Source of the DNA: Rhizobium albus | GTDB taxonomy: Bacteria; Pseudomonadota; Alphaproteobacteria; Rhizobiales; Rhizobiaceae | Length of the DNA stretch: 64,000 nucleotides | Assembly: GCA_030160035.1 (NCBI GenBank) | Contig: BSNO01000004.1 | Coordinates: forward strand, 248,001-312,000 | Direction of reading: 5' to 3' | Shown here: positions 39,349 to 49,986 of the stretch, in pieces | How positions within the stretch are numbered: the first letter of the stretch is position 1 | How the letters are laid out: each line of letters begins with the position of its first letter | Translations under genes and position numbers: made by a program | The notes under the pieces: model-generated | Database searches by the model: none | Told to the model about the DNA's origin: nothing | What the model saw: the letters and a program-made list of their open reading frames with translations, nothing else

Positions 39349-40101
39349 TCAACTCCTGACTCCTGCGTAGTATTCGACACGCTTCTCAAGCTTTGCAACG
39401 AGTTCCGCAAGAGTGAGCGCGATGGTGAAAAGGATCAACACCAGGGCCCAGAAGTGGGCCATGAGGAAGTTCTGCTGGTACAGCTGGAACAGCGCGCCGA
39501 CACCGATGATCGAGACCAGAAGCTGGCCGATGACGACGCCCTTGACGCCGCGGATCATGCCAAGCCGGATGCCGGCCAGAATTTCGGGCAGCGCCGCCAG
39601 AAGCACCATTTTGAAGCGCTCGGCGCGCGAGGCACCGAAAGAGCGCGACATTTCCATGAGCGACGGTGAAATGCTGAGCACGCCGGCGCGGGTATCGAGA
39701 ACGATGATCCAGACCGCGAACATGAAGACCGTGACGATGACGGTCGGCGTGCCGAGGCCGAAGAGGATCATGAACACCGGCACGAGTGCCGAAAGCGGTG
39801 CCGACAGGAAGGTGTTCACCCACATGTTCAGCATCTTGTCGGCCGCAGGCACCAGGCCCATCAGGAAGCCGAGCGGAATGCCGATCGCAATCGCTAGCCC
39901 CAGCCCGCCGAGATAGGACTGTACCGTGATCCGCATCGCTTCGCCGAAGCTGCGCGACGTCACGACGTCGCCCAGAGCCGCGAGCACTTCCGTGAACGGC
40001 GGAAACAGCATCACCAGTTCGAAGCGGCCGATGATTTCCCAGATGATCACCCAGACGAGGAGCGAGGCCATCTTGGGCATTCTAAACCCGAAGAGTGTCA
40101 T
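39349..40101 (-). CDS. NitT/TauT-type ABC transporter permease (second)
   Basis: 250-residue permease with about six hydrophobic segments and the EAA loop MSRSFGASRAERFKMVLLAALPEILAGIRLGM. It belongs to the nitrate/sulfonate/taurine group. It starts three bases after the ATPase stop. With the other permease it would form a heterodimeric channel, which is less common in this group than a homodimer. Confidence 0.9.
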   Translation of the reverse strand: MTLFGFRMPKMASLLVWVIIWEIIGRFELVMLFPPFTEVLAALGDVVTSRSFGEAMRITVQSYLGGLGLAIAIGIPLGFLMGLVPAADKMLNMWVNTFLSAPLSALVPVFMILFGLGTPTVIVTVFMFAVWIIVLDTRAGVLSISPSLMEMSRSFGASRAERFKMVLLAALPEILAGIRLGMIRGVKGVVIGQLLVSIIGVGALFQLYQQNFLMAHFWALVLILFTIALTLAELVAKLEKRVEYYAGVRS

Positions 40102-40104
40102 GAC

Positions 40105-40917
40105 CTACTCCACATATTTCCTGATGCCCTGCCAGATCTGCTCGACCGTATCCAGGTAGACGTCGTTGCGGCGCAGATCGTCCGGGTTGATGCCCTTCGG
40201 AATCGCCGGATCGATGATTTCCGAGATGCGGCCGGGGCGCGGCGACAGCATGATGATGCGGTCGGAGACGTACACGGCTTCTTCGATGGAGTGGGTGACG
40301 AAGAGAAATGTCTTCTTCTCGACCTCGCGCAGGCGAAAGAGATCCTCCTGGAACTTGCGGCGGGTCTGCTCGTCGACGGCCGAGAAGGGCTCGTCCATCA
40401 GAAGAACGTCGGCATTCACGGCGAGCGCGCGGGCAAGCCCGACGCGCTGGCGCATGCCACCCGAAAGCTCGTGCGGGTACTTTTTCTCAAAGCCGGCAAG
40501 CCCGACCTCGGCGATGTAGTGCCGGGCCTTGTCCTCACGCTCCGAACGCGGCACGCCCTGCATCTTCAGGCCGAAGGCGGCATTGTCCATCACGCTTGCC
40601 CAAGGCATCAGCGCGAAATCCTGGAACACGAAGGCGCGCTCTGGGCCGGGGCCGGTGACCGGCTTGCCCTTGACGAGCACTTCGCCGGCGGTCGGCTGCA
40701 ACAGCCCGGCAACGATCTTGAGCAGCGTGGTCTTGCCGCAGCCCGATGGGCCGAGAAGGCTGGTCAGGTGGCCGGTTTCGAAGGCGATGTTGATGTTGTC
40801 GAGGGCGACCACGTCATTGCCGTAGACCTTCGACACCCCCCGCACTTCGATGATGGGGTTGGAGGGTTTGGTCACGGGCGTCGGTTCCTCGTATTTCTTT
40901 GCAAGGGCCAGGCTCAT
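40105..40917 (-). CDS. NitT/TauT-type ABC transporter ATP-binding protein
   Basis: 270-residue ATPase with all motifs: Walker A LLGPSGCGKTTLLK, Q-loop FVFQDFALMPW, signature LSGGMRQRVGLARAL, Walker B VLLMDEPFSAVD and switch His in FVTHSIEEAVY. It is typical of SsuB/TauB/NrtD relatives. Its ATG overlaps the upstream permease stop by four bases. Confidence 0.95.
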   Translation of the reverse strand: MSLALAKKYEEPTPVTKPSNPIIEVRGVSKVYGNDVVALDNINIAFETGHLTSLLGPSGCGKTTLLKIVAGLLQPTAGEVLVKGKPVTGPGPERAFVFQDFALMPWASVMDNAAFGLKMQGVPRSEREDKARHYIAEVGLAGFEKKYPHELSGGMRQRVGLARALAVNADVLLMDEPFSAVDEQTRRKFQEDLFRLREVEKKTFLFVTHSIEEAVYVSDRIIMLSPRPGRISEIIDPAIPKGINPDDLRRNDVYLDTVEQIWQGIRKYVE

Positions 40918-41741
40918 TTCGAACTCCGCTTTTCAGGCCTGAACAGCTTGGCCTCGATCCATTGAAGGGTGCTGACGGCGATGATCGCGAAGAGCACGAT
41001 CGACGCGATCGTCGCGTACATGTGTGCGAAATTGGCGACCGACCGGTGGTAGGTGATGAGGTCGCCGATGCCGGTCGGCGTGATGAGGAGCTCGGCCAGG
41101 ACGACGCCCGAGAAGCCTTCGGCAACGCCGAGCCGCAAGCCGGCAAACATCATCGGGCTCGCCGCCGGAATGACGATCTGGAAGATCTGCTGGCGCCGGT
41201 TGCCCATGAAGGAATGGCACATGGAAACCAGTGACGGCGGTACGTTGCGCACGGCCTTGTAGCTGTTGATCGCGATGACCGGCAGCGACAACATGACCAC
41301 GGCAAGCACCTTGGACGCCAGGCCGATGCCGTAGACAAAGGTGATGAGCGGGATCAGCGCCGCCATCGGCGCGGCCTGCATGACGATGAAGACCGGCAGC
41401 GTGAACCATTCCACGTCGCGGCGCAGGCCCATGGCCACCCCGGCGGAAATGCCGACGATCAGCGAGAAGGCGAGCCCGATGACGAGCGGTTCCAGCGTGC
41501 GCAGATAAGCGGCACCCATGGAGCCATCGGCCACCATTTCGAAGAAGGCCGAAACGGTCGCGCTGAAGGTCGGGAAGGAGAAGTTGAAGCCCGTCCGTCC
41601 GGCATATTCCCAAAGCGCGGCGAAGATCACCACCGATAGGATTTTCCAGAAGAGCGTCACTTCGCCAATGCGGCTCCAGATCGTCGGAGCGTCGCGCCGG
41701 GGGCCGGCGAAGGCCGGTTGGGCGGTCGGTGAATAAGACAT
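40914..41741 (-). CDS. NitT/TauT-type ABC transporter permease (first)
   Basis: 275-residue permease with about six hydrophobic segments and the EAA-loop region MCHSFMGNRRQQIFQIVIPAASPMMFAGLRLGV. ATG 41741 has AGG about eight bases ahead; the frame continues to an upstream TTG without a ribosome site. It is separated from the binding-protein gene by 121 bases holding a strong hairpin and overlaps the ATPase gene by four bases. Confidence 0.9.
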   Translation of the reverse strand: MSYSPTAQPAFAGPRRDAPTIWSRIGEVTLFWKILSVVIFAALWEYAGRTGFNFSFPTFSATVSAFFEMVADGSMGAAYLRTLEPLVIGLAFSLIVGISAGVAMGLRRDVEWFTLPVFIVMQAAPMAALIPLITFVYGIGLASKVLAVVMLSLPVIAINSYKAVRNVPPSLVSMCHSFMGNRRQQIFQIVIPAASPMMFAGLRLGVAEGFSGVVLAELLITPTGIGDLITYHRSVANFAHMYATIASIVLFAIIAVSTLQWIEAKLFRPEKRSSK

Positions 41742-41823
41742 GGATGAACCTGTGATCGTTTCCAAAAATCAACCGCGAGACGAAGCGGTCGGTTTGCGCC
41801 GACCATGACCCGCGGCCAGGAAT

Positions 41824-41849
41824 CCCTCGCGCCACGGGTGGCGCGAGGG
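41824..41849 (-). other. Intercistronic hairpin after the binding-protein gene
   Basis: Arms CCCTCGCGCCAC / GTGGCGCGAGGG form a GC-rich stem of 11-12 bp with a tiny loop and no T run. As in the TRAP operon, a stem just after the binding-protein gene likely protects its message and reduces downstream expression. Confidence 0.7.
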
Positions 41850-41862
41850 GGCAGGCTCAGTC

Positions 41863-42852
41863 TCAGTTCTTGGCCGCGTTCAGCGGATCGAAATCCCAGT
41901 ACATGCTCTCGTCGACATCGCCTTCCGGCGCATCGACCTGCCCGGCGGCAGCAAGGAACTCGAGATCGTCGGTCACGTCTTCCGGCGTGCCGCCATCGGT
42001 CGGGAACACGCCGCTTTCAGCCGATTCGGTGAAGTAAGGGGTGATCTCTGCGACCGCCTGTTCCGGCAGGTCCGGCAGGAGGTCGTACTGCGTGCGCAGT
42101 TCAGCGACGATACCCGGGTTCTCGTTGATCTCGTTCCAGGTGCGCAGCATTTCTTCGACGAAGATCGAAACATCTTCCTCGCGCTCGTTCAGGAAGTCGG
42201 CATTGGCATAGAGTGCTTCGTCGGTGGCGTTGACGCCGTCGAGCGGGAGACGGGCGAACTTGCCGCCGCCCTGCTGCTCCAGGAGACGGAAGGCCGAGCT
42301 GTCGACGATCGATGCGTTGATCGTGCCCTGCAGCAGTGCGCCCGCGCGCACTTCGGCGCCCGGCACGTAGGAGATGCCGGAATAGGTAATGCCGTGCTGC
42401 TGTTCCATCAGGCGCATCAGGGCTTCGGTGCCGGAGCCGCGCGAGTGAACGGTGACTTCCTGGCCGTCGAGGTCTGCCCAATCCTGATAGACTTCCGTGT
42501 TGACGACCGGGAAGAAGAGCAGCGTGCTCATCTGGTAGAACATGCGGATCGGCGCATTGGAATTCTGGATAAAGGCGTAGGGCGCGCCGACGCCGATATC
42601 GGCCTGGCCACCGACGACGGCCTGCGTGGCGACGTCTTCGGAGTTGAAGAAGGTGAGTTCCATCGGAACGCCGCGCTCCTTCGCGCGCTCCATGGCGATC
42701 AGCAGGCCGAGGCTCTCGATGCTGGCAATGTCGCCCATGGCGACCCGCACGGGCTCGCCGGTCTGGGCGTGAGCGCCGGCCGACAGTCCGACGATCGATG
42801 CCGTGGCCAGACAGGCTGCGGCTGCGGATTTCAAGAGACTGCGCTTGATCAT
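41863..42852 (-). CDS. NitT/TauT-type ABC substrate-binding protein
   Basis: 329-residue periplasmic binding protein with a signal peptide (SLLKSAAAACLATASIVG, ending AGAHAQ near residue 30). The fold follows the SsuA/TauA/NrtA pattern: VRVAMGDIASIESLGLLIAM, TQAVVGGQADIGVGAPYAF, then WADLDGQEVTVHSRGSGTE. The C terminus is acidic. It is the first gene of the five-gene importer-FAH operon, divergent from a GntR gene. The ligand is unknown; an aromatic or keto acid would fit the FAH partner but is only a guess. Confidence 0.9.
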   Translation of the reverse strand: MIKRSLLKSAAAACLATASIVGLSAGAHAQTGEPVRVAMGDIASIESLGLLIAMERAKERGVPMELTFFNSEDVATQAVVGGQADIGVGAPYAFIQNSNAPIRMFYQMSTLLFFPVVNTEVYQDWADLDGQEVTVHSRGSGTEALMRLMEQQHGITYSGISYVPGAEVRAGALLQGTINASIVDSSAFRLLEQQGGGKFARLPLDGVNATDEALYANADFLNEREEDVSIFVEEMLRTWNEINENPGIVAELRTQYDLLPDLPEQAVAEITPYFTESAESGVFPTDGGTPEDVTDDLEFLAAAGQVDAPEGDVDESMYWDFDPLNAAKN

Positions 42853-42909
42853 GTGGTTTCCTCCCGTGACATGACGATCTCAATCCGGCAGCAGGTCCTC
42901 CAACCTTGG

Positions 42910-42949
42910 CCAATCCGGATATTGGTTAAATCAAATCACCGAATTGGTT
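42910..42949. promoter_or_regulatory. Repeated TTGG elements between binding-protein and GntR genes
   Basis: ATTGGTT occurs at 42921-42927 and 42943-42949, 22 bp apart (about two helix turns), and CCAAT / ATTGG form a dyad at 42910-42925. This cluster lies in the 222-base divergent promoter and is a candidate GntR operator. Confidence 0.5.
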
Positions 42950-43074
42950 GAGCGTCAAGCAGCATCGCACAACGGTGTTGTCGGACCTGAAAGCAGGGTT
43001 TTACGACAGACTTGCGGCACTGCAGTGTTAGACGGCGCTCAGCAGATCGATTGACAACGCCAGATCGATGCGTC

Positions 43075-43839
43075 ATGTCTGAACCAATTCAAGATTGGTC
43101 AAACCGCCGGGAGAGCGATTTGCACGGCCAGTTCAGCGACATTGACGGCAAGCATGATCCGGCGGCAGACGCGAACGGTGCAACCCTGGTGCAGTTGCGC
43201 GCCTGGTTGACGCGGCACGATTTTCCGCCGGATACAAAGCTGCCGGCAGAACGCGAGCTGGCCGAGATCCTTGGCGTATCCCGCGGCGACCTGCGCAAGG
43301 CACTGGCGACACTGGAGGCAGAAGGCCAGCTCTGGCGCCATGTCGGCAAGGGCACGTTTACGGGATCGCGCGCGATCGAGGTGATGAGCCTTGCCGAGAT
43401 CGATCGTCAGACCAATCCCGCCGAAGTCATGCGCACGCGGCTTCTCATCGAGCCGCTGATCGCGCGCGAAGCTGCGCTCAACGCGACATCGGTCGACATC
43501 GATGCGCTGCGCCGCTGCGTCAACCGCACACACCAGGCAGCCACCTGGCGGCAATACGAGACGGCCGACAACGAGCTGCATCGCCGGATCGCGGAAGCGA
43601 GCGGTAACCGGCTGTTGCTGGCGCTCTTCGATGCGCTGAACGCCGTGCGCCGCGCCGTCGTCTGGGGCATGTTGCGCACCAATACGGACCGTCCACCGGA
43701 AACGCACCATTCCTTCGCCGAGCACGACCGCATCATCGAGGCGATCGAAAAGCGCGACATCGAAGGTGCGGGGCGCGAGATGTACCTGCATCTTCGCGCA
43801 GTGGAGCGAAATCTCATGGAACGCGGTCTCCCGCGTTGA
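43075..43839 (+). CDS. GntR/FadR-family transcriptional regulator
   Basis: 254-residue GntR regulator with an FCD domain. The winged helix includes DTKLPAERELAEILGVSRGDLRKAL then HVGKGTFTGS (about residues 55-95). The helical domain has RTRLLIEPLIAREAAL, DNELHRRIAEASGN and FAEHDRIIEAIEKRD. About 35 residues before the helix look disordered, so the exact start (ATG 43075) is uncertain. It is divergent from the ABC-FAH operon and upstream of an SDR gene, and probably controls both. Confidence 0.88.
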   Translation: MSEPIQDWSNRRESDLHGQFSDIDGKHDPAADANGATLVQLRAWLTRHDFPPDTKLPAERELAEILGVSRGDLRKALATLEAEGQLWRHVGKGTFTGSRAIEVMSLAEIDRQTNPAEVMRTRLLIEPLIAREAALNATSVDIDALRRCVNRTHQAATWRQYETADNELHRRIAEASGNRLLLALFDALNAVRRAVVWGMLRTNTDRPPETHHSFAEHDRIIEAIEKRDIEGAGREMYLHLRAVERNLMERGLPR

Positions 43840-43916
43840 GATCGCCGCCGTCGCACCCGCTCGCCGCCGGGTCGCAAACCGCCCGCAATTGAATGCCTGC
43901 CAGATCGGATCGAGCA

Positions 43917-44672
43917 ATGACGAATGGTGAAGCAACTGTGCGACGCGTCGCTCTCGTCACCGGAGCGGCGCAGGGGCTTGGCGCTGCCATTGCCAAAGCG
44001 CTCCACGGTGCCGGTCATCGCGTGGTCTTTGCAGATATCGATGTCGCGAAGGTCGAAGGCGTCGTTGCCGGATTGCAAAGCGACGATGCAGCCGCGGTCG
44101 CGATCGACGTGCGCGACAAATCGTCAATCGAAAGAGCTGCTGCCATCTGCGAAGAGCGCTTCGGCCCGGTCCAGATCCTCGTCAACAACGCGGCGCTGAC
44201 GCGTGCCACCGACTTCTTCGATCTCTCCGTGGAGGAATGGGATGACCTGATGGCCGTCAATCTGCGCTCGCACTTCCTGACGGCGCAGGTGATGGCAGCT
44301 GGAATGATGGAGCGCGGTTTCGGCCGCATCATCAACATGACCTCCGTGGCCGGCCAGCGCGGCGGCCCCGGCGTGCAGGGCCTGCACTACGCCACGTCGA
44401 AGGCGGGGATCATCGGTGCGACCCGCTATCTTGCTCAGCTCTTCGCGGAAGGCGGCGTCACCGTGAACGCCATTGCGCCGGGGCCGATCCAGACAGAACA
44501 GACGGCGCTCGCACCGCCGGACCGGGTCGCCCGCGTCGCGGCGCAGGTGCCGCTGAAGCGCTTCGGCGACCCGTCGGAGGTCGGCGCACTCGCGGTCTAT
44601 CTTGCAACGGATGCGGCCGGCTTCGTCACCGGAGCGACCATCGACATCAATGGCGGCATCCTGATGCGCTGA
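43917..44672 (+). CDS. Short-chain dehydrogenase/reductase (SDR)
   Basis: 251-residue classical SDR. Cofactor motif TGAAQGLGAAIAKAL, NNAALT, catalytic Ser in NMTSVAGQRG, and catalytic YATSK are in place; the C terminus ends with TGATIDINGG. The Asp after the second strand (FADIDVAKV) favours NAD over NADP. It lies 77 bases after the GntR gene on the same strand and is probably part of the catabolic function served by the ABC importer and FAH enzyme. The substrate is unknown. Confidence 0.9.
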   Translation: MTNGEATVRRVALVTGAAQGLGAAIAKALHGAGHRVVFADIDVAKVEGVVAGLQSDDAAAVAIDVRDKSSIERAAAICEERFGPVQILVNNAALTRATDFFDLSVEEWDDLMAVNLRSHFLTAQVMAAGMMERGFGRIINMTSVAGQRGGPGVQGLHYATSKAGIIGATRYLAQLFAEGGVTVNAIAPGPIQTEQTALAPPDRVARVAAQVPLKRFGDPSEVGALAVYLATDAAGFVTGATIDINGGILMR

Positions 44673-44710
44673 GACGCAGTCCCAACCGGTTGATTCGAAA
44701 GGAGCGAGGT

Positions 44711-45013
44711 CTAATGCATGTCCCGCTTGGCGCGTGCCTGGGTCTCGATCACGAGCGCGATGAACTCGTTTTCGATCACCTCAATCTGTTCGGGCGCAAC
44801 CCCGAGAGCGATCGCTGCGGTCAGATTGGCATGGGCGTCCATGAGTGTGGCGCGCATGGCTTCGGCAGAAACGGGATCGCGGATGGGCCTGCAGATTCTT
44901 CGTATGAGCCGCGCGGCGACCCTGGCCTCGAAGCTCTTGCCTGCGGGCTCGCCCTCGCGAAACGCGAACCGGGCGCCGATCAAACGAACTTGACGATCGA
45001 TCAACAATCTCAT
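44711..45013 (-). CDS. Hypothetical protein
   Basis: 100-residue protein I do not assign to a named family. It is predicted all-helical and highly charged (LIDRQVRLIGARFAFREGEP, IEVIENEFIALVIETQ). No signal peptide or membrane segment. ATG 45013 has GGGAG 11 bases upstream. The opposite-strand open frame is less protein-like and runs through the neighbouring tRNA gene, so the minus reading is preferred. It lies between the SDR gene and tRNA-Ala, convergent with the SDR gene. Confidence 0.6.
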   Translation of the reverse strand: MRLLIDRQVRLIGARFAFREGEPAGKSFEARVAARLIRRICRPIRDPVSAEAMRATLMDAHANLTAAIALGVAPEQIEVIENEFIALVIETQARAKRDMH

Positions 45014-45201
45014 GCCAGTGCCGTCTCCCAACAAAACGACCTGAATGCGATGGCGGTTTTTGTCATCGCTGCCGATGGCGACAGTACCGCTTCAAACTTG
45101 CGCGACGATGGATCCGCCACGCAGAGTGGTCAAGTGGCCGGAATACCGATAGCCTGTGGATTACGTGGGATTGCCTACCGATTTCTAAACAAACCGGAGG
45201 T

Positions 45202-45277
45202 TGGTGGAGCCAAGCGGGATCGAACCGCTGACCTCCTGCATGCCATGCAGGCGCTCTCCCAGCTGAGCTATGGCCCC
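45202..45277 (-). tRNA. tRNA-Ala(GGC)
   Basis: 76-base tRNA read on the minus strand. The acceptor stem is GGGGCCA / TGGCTCC with encoded CCA, the D arm GCTCAGCTGGGAGAGC, the anticodon arm CCTGC-ATGGCAT-GCAGG with anticodon GGC, and the T arm carries GGTTCGATCC. All arms pair. Confidence 0.97.
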
Positions 45278-45394
45278 ATTTCGAAACCGCCGCGGCGGCT
45301 CGTGGACGGCTTCTTACGTCCGGTTTCCGACGAGATCAAGATGACCTCGTCGAATTTCTTGAACATCCCGTGAGATGTTTCGAAAGCCTTGAGA

Positions 45395-45796
45395 TCAGCT
45401 CTCGTCTTCGTCTTCGTTCGCGCCGCCGATGAGGTCGCTCATGTCGTCGTCGTCATCATCGTCGTCGTCCGGCAGGAAGGTGTCGTCGTCATCGTCGTCG
45501 ATTTCGACTTCTTCCTCGTCGCCGTCCAGGTCCGGCAGATCGTCGTCCTTGTCGGCGGAATCGCCGTCGGCATCTTCCAGCGGCACGGTTTCCGCTTCGT
45601 TGCCTTCGGTATCCAGTTCCTTGACGTCCTCTTCCTCTTCCGCCTCGACCACCTTCGCAACGGCAGTGTCTTCGAAATAGGACAGCGGGTAGCTCTTGCC
45701 GGTGTAGGGCGACACGACCGGATCGCGGTTCAGGTCGTAGAATTTACGGCCTGTTTCGGGACAGACGCGTTTCGTTCCAAGTTCGGGCTTTGCCAC
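45395..45796 (-). CDS. TIGR02300 family protein (FYDLN acid)
   Basis: 133-residue protein of the TIGR02300 family, conserved in alphaproteobacteria and of unknown function. The N-terminal 45 residues hold the family signature LGTKRVCPETGRKFYDLNRDP and SPYTGKSYPLSYF. The rest is extremely acidic, ending in runs of Asp and Glu. The start is GTG 45796, with GAGAGG about seven bases upstream. Its place beside tRNA-Ala and divergent from aroA matches the usual order in the Hyphomicrobiales. Confidence 0.93.
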   Translation of the reverse strand: MAKPELGTKRVCPETGRKFYDLNRDPVVSPYTGKSYPLSYFEDTAVAKVVEAEEEEDVKELDTEGNEAETVPLEDADGDSADKDDDLPDLDGDEEEVEIDDDDDDTFLPDDDDDDDDDMSDLIGGANEDEDES

Positions 45797-45967
45797 GGCG
45801 AACCTCTCGATGGATTGGGGACTGTCGCCAGTCAGCCGGCTTGAGAGACCGGCCCGTCGATTTGCGATGTGCGGTCCCCATAATGATGTTGCAACGCCGT
45901 GTCAAAGCCTATCTACCGCCGGTTTCCAAGCCTTTGCCGCCCCTTATTTTGATCGATCGGCGGATGA

Positions 45968-47397
<1,430 letters not shown>

Positions 47398-47398
<1 letters not shown>

Positions 47399-48042
47399 TG
47401 GGATTCACGATCGCCATCGATGGCCCGGCCGCCTCTGGCAAGGGAACGCTCGCCCGCAAGATCGCCGAACGTTACGGCTTCCACCATCTCGATACCGGCC
47501 TGACCTATCGCGCAACCGCCAAGGCGCTGCTCGACGCCGGCCTGCCGCTCGACGACGAGACGCTGGCGGCGGAGCAGGCCGACAAAGTGGATCTCGGCGC
47601 GCTCGATCGCTCTGTGCTCGCCGCGCATGAGATCGGCGAGGCCGCGTCGAAGGTGGCCGTTATGCCGGCGGTGCGCCGCGCGTTGGTCGAAGCGCAGCGC
47701 CGGTTCGCCATCCGCGAGCCCGGCGTCGTGCTCGACGGCCGCGACATTGGCACGGTGGTCTGCCCCGGCGCGGAGCTGAAGCTCTACGTGACGGCGTCGC
47801 CCGGCGTGCGTGCCGGGCGCCGTTTCGAGGAGATCGGCAAGTCGGGCGGCAGCCTTTCCTATGACGACGTGCTGGACGACATCCGGCGCCGCGATGCCCG
47901 CGACATGGGCCGCGTGGATTCGCCGCTGCGCCCCGCCGACGACGCGCACTTGCTCGATACCTCGGAAATGAGTATAGAGGCCGCGTTTCGCGCCGCCCAA
48001 ATTCTCATAGACGAGGCCTTGGCGCGCAAGAAACCGAGTTAA
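47398..48042 (+). CDS. cmk: Cytidylate kinase
   Basis: 214-residue CMP kinase, phosphorylating CMP and dCMP. The P-loop is [16 protein letters not shown], followed by the CMP-binding [10 protein letters not shown] and [11 protein letters not shown], and the lid region RRDARDMGR. Length is typical. It sits between aroA and rpsA in the widely conserved aroA-cmk-rpsA order. Confidence 0.96.
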
Positions 48043-48188
48043 GCATTCCGCGAGAGACCACCGCGCCGGATCATTGGCCACCGCTTTCGGGCGACGAGGC
48101 CAGGTCACTCCTGGAATGATCGCAACACAAGATACCGGCGCGTGCCAGGCCAGCATGAAGATTGCGGCCCGGTCACCAGGAGCACTCA

Positions 48189-49895
48189 ATGTCAGTAGCA
48201 AACCCCACGCGGGAGGACTTCGCAGCCCTCCTCGAAGAATCCTTTGGCGGTAATGATCTCGCGGAAGGCTACGTTGCCAAGGGCACCGTAACCGCGATCG
48301 AGAAGGACATGGCCATCATCGACGTCGGCCTGAAGGTTGAAGGCCGCGTCCCGCTGAAGGAATTCGGCGCCAAGGGCCGCGACGGCCAGATGAAGGTCGG
48401 CGACGAAGTCGAAGTCTATGTCGAGCGCATCGAAAACGCGCTTGGCGAAGCAGTCCTGTCGCGTGAAAAGGCGCGTCGCGAAGAAAGCTGGGTCAAGCTC
48501 GAAGTCAAGTTCGAGGCCGGAGAGCGCGTCGAAGGCGTCATCTTCAACCAGGTCAAGGGCGGCTTCACGGTCGATCTCGACGGCGCTGTTGCCTTCCTGC
48601 CGCGCAGCCAGGTCGACATCCGTCCGATCCGCGACGTCACGCCGCTGATGCACAACCCGCAGCCCTTCGAAATCCTCAAGATGGACAAGCGCCGCGGCAA
48701 CATCGTCGTTTCGCGCCGCACGGTTCTCGAAGAGTCGCGTGCCGAGCAGCGTTCGGAAATCGTCCAGAACCTCGAAGAGGGTCAGGTCGTTGAGGGCGTC
48801 GTCAAGAACATCACCGATTACGGTGCGTTCGTCGATCTCGGCGGCATCGATGGCCTGCTGCACGTCACCGACATGGCATGGCGCCGTGTGAACCACCCGA
48901 CGGAAATCCTGTCGATCGGCCAGACCGTCAAGGTCCAGATCATCCGCATCAACCAGGAAACGCACCGCATCTCGCTCGGCATGAAGCAGCTCGAGGCGGA
49001 TCCGTGGGATGGTATCGGCACCAAGTACCCGACCGGCAAGCGCATCACGGGCACCGTCACGAACATCACCGACTACGGTGCGTTCGTCGAGCTGGAGCCG
49101 GGCATCGAAGGTCTCATCCACGTCTCGGAAATGTCTTGGACGAAGAAGAACGTTCACCCCGGCAAGATCCTGTCGACGACGCAGGAAGTCGACGTGGTCG
49201 TTCTCGAAGTCGACCCGCAGAAGCGCCGCATCTCGCTCGGCCTCAAGCAGACGCTCGAAAATCCGTGGGATGTCTTCGCTCAGAAGCACCCCGTCGGTTC
49301 GGTCGTCGAAGGCGAAGTCAAGAACAAGACCGAATTCGGCCTGTTCATTGGCCTCGACGGCGATGTCGACGGCATGGTTCACCTCTCCGACCTCGACTGG
49401 TCCCGTCCGGGCGAGCAGGTCATCGAGGAGTTCAACAAGGGCGACATGGTGCAGGCCCAGGTTCTCGACGTCGACGTCGAGAAGGAACGCATCTCGCTCG
49501 GCATCAAGCAGCTCGGCCGTGATGCGGTCGGCGATGCTGCCGCCTCCGGCGACCTGCGCAAGAATGCCGTCGTCACCGCGGAAGTCACCGCAGTGACCGA
49601 TGGTGGCCTTGAAGTCCGTCTCGTCGACCACGAAAACCTGGAATCGTTCATCCGTCGCAACGATCTTGCTCGCGACCGCGACGATCAGCGTCCGGAGCGT
49701 TTCTCGGTTGGCCAGAAGCTCGACGCACGCGTCGTCAACTTCTCCAAGCGCGATCGCAAGATCACGCTGTCGATCAAGGCTCTCGAGATCGCAGAAGAGA
49801 AGGAAGCCGTCGCACAGTTCGGTTCGTCCGACTCGGGCGCTTCGCTCGGCGACATTCTCGGCGCTGCGCTCAAGAAGCAGGGCGACGACAAGTAA
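48189..49895 (+). CDS. rpsA: 30S ribosomal protein S1
   Basis: 568-residue S1, which binds mRNA on the 30S subunit. Six S1 (OB-fold) domains are visible. Repeat marks include VKNITDYGAFVDLGGIDGLLHVTDMAW, split here by position, and the similar TNITDYGAFVELEPGIEGLIH near residue 290. ATG 48189 has AGGAG about six bases ahead. The 146-base gap after cmk probably holds its own promoter. It ends at a strong terminator. Confidence 0.97.
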   Translation: MSVANPTREDFAALLEESFGGNDLAEGYVAKGTVTAIEKDMAIIDVGLKVEGRVPLKEFGAKGRDGQMKVGDEVEVYVERIENALGEAVLSREKARREESWVKLEVKFEAGERVEGVIFNQVKGGFTVDLDGAVAFLPRSQVDIRPIRDVTPLMHNPQPFEILKMDKRRGNIVVSRRTVLEESRAEQRSEIVQNLEEGQVVEGVVKNITDYGAFVDLGGIDGLLHVTDMAWRRVNHPTEILSIGQTVKVQIIRINQETHRISLGMKQLEADPWDGIGTKYPTGKRITGTVTNITDYGAFVELEPGIEGLIHVSEMSWTKKNVHPGKILSTTQEVDVVVLEVDPQKRRISLGLKQTLENPWDVFAQKHPVGSVVEGEVKNKTEFGLFIGLDGDVDGMVHLSDLDWSRPGEQVIEEFNKGDMVQAQVLDVDVEKERISLGIKQLGRDAVGDAAASGDLRKNAVVTAEVTAVTDGGLEVRLVDHENLESFIRRNDLARDRDDQRPERFSVGQKLDARVVNFSKRDRKITLSIKALEIAEEKEAVAQFGSSDSGASLGDILGAALKKQGDDK

Positions 49896-49926
49896 GCCTC
49901 GGCCAGTAGGCCATTCGAAATCAAAG

Positions 49927-49959
49927 GGCCCGCGAAGAGCGATCTTCGCGGGCCTTTTT
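49927..49959 (+). terminator. Rho-independent terminator after rpsA
   Basis: Perfect 12-bp arms GGCCCGCGAAGA / TCTTCGCGGGCC with a 4-base loop, followed by five T. Confidence 0.95.
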
Positions 49960-49986
49960 CGTTTCAGGTTCGGTGGTGCGAGGAAT

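Noticed and set aside
44690-45373. Plus-strand 227-codon open frame over the hypothetical gene and tRNA-Ala.
   Set aside because: It runs straight through the tRNA gene in antisense and lacks protein-like composition.
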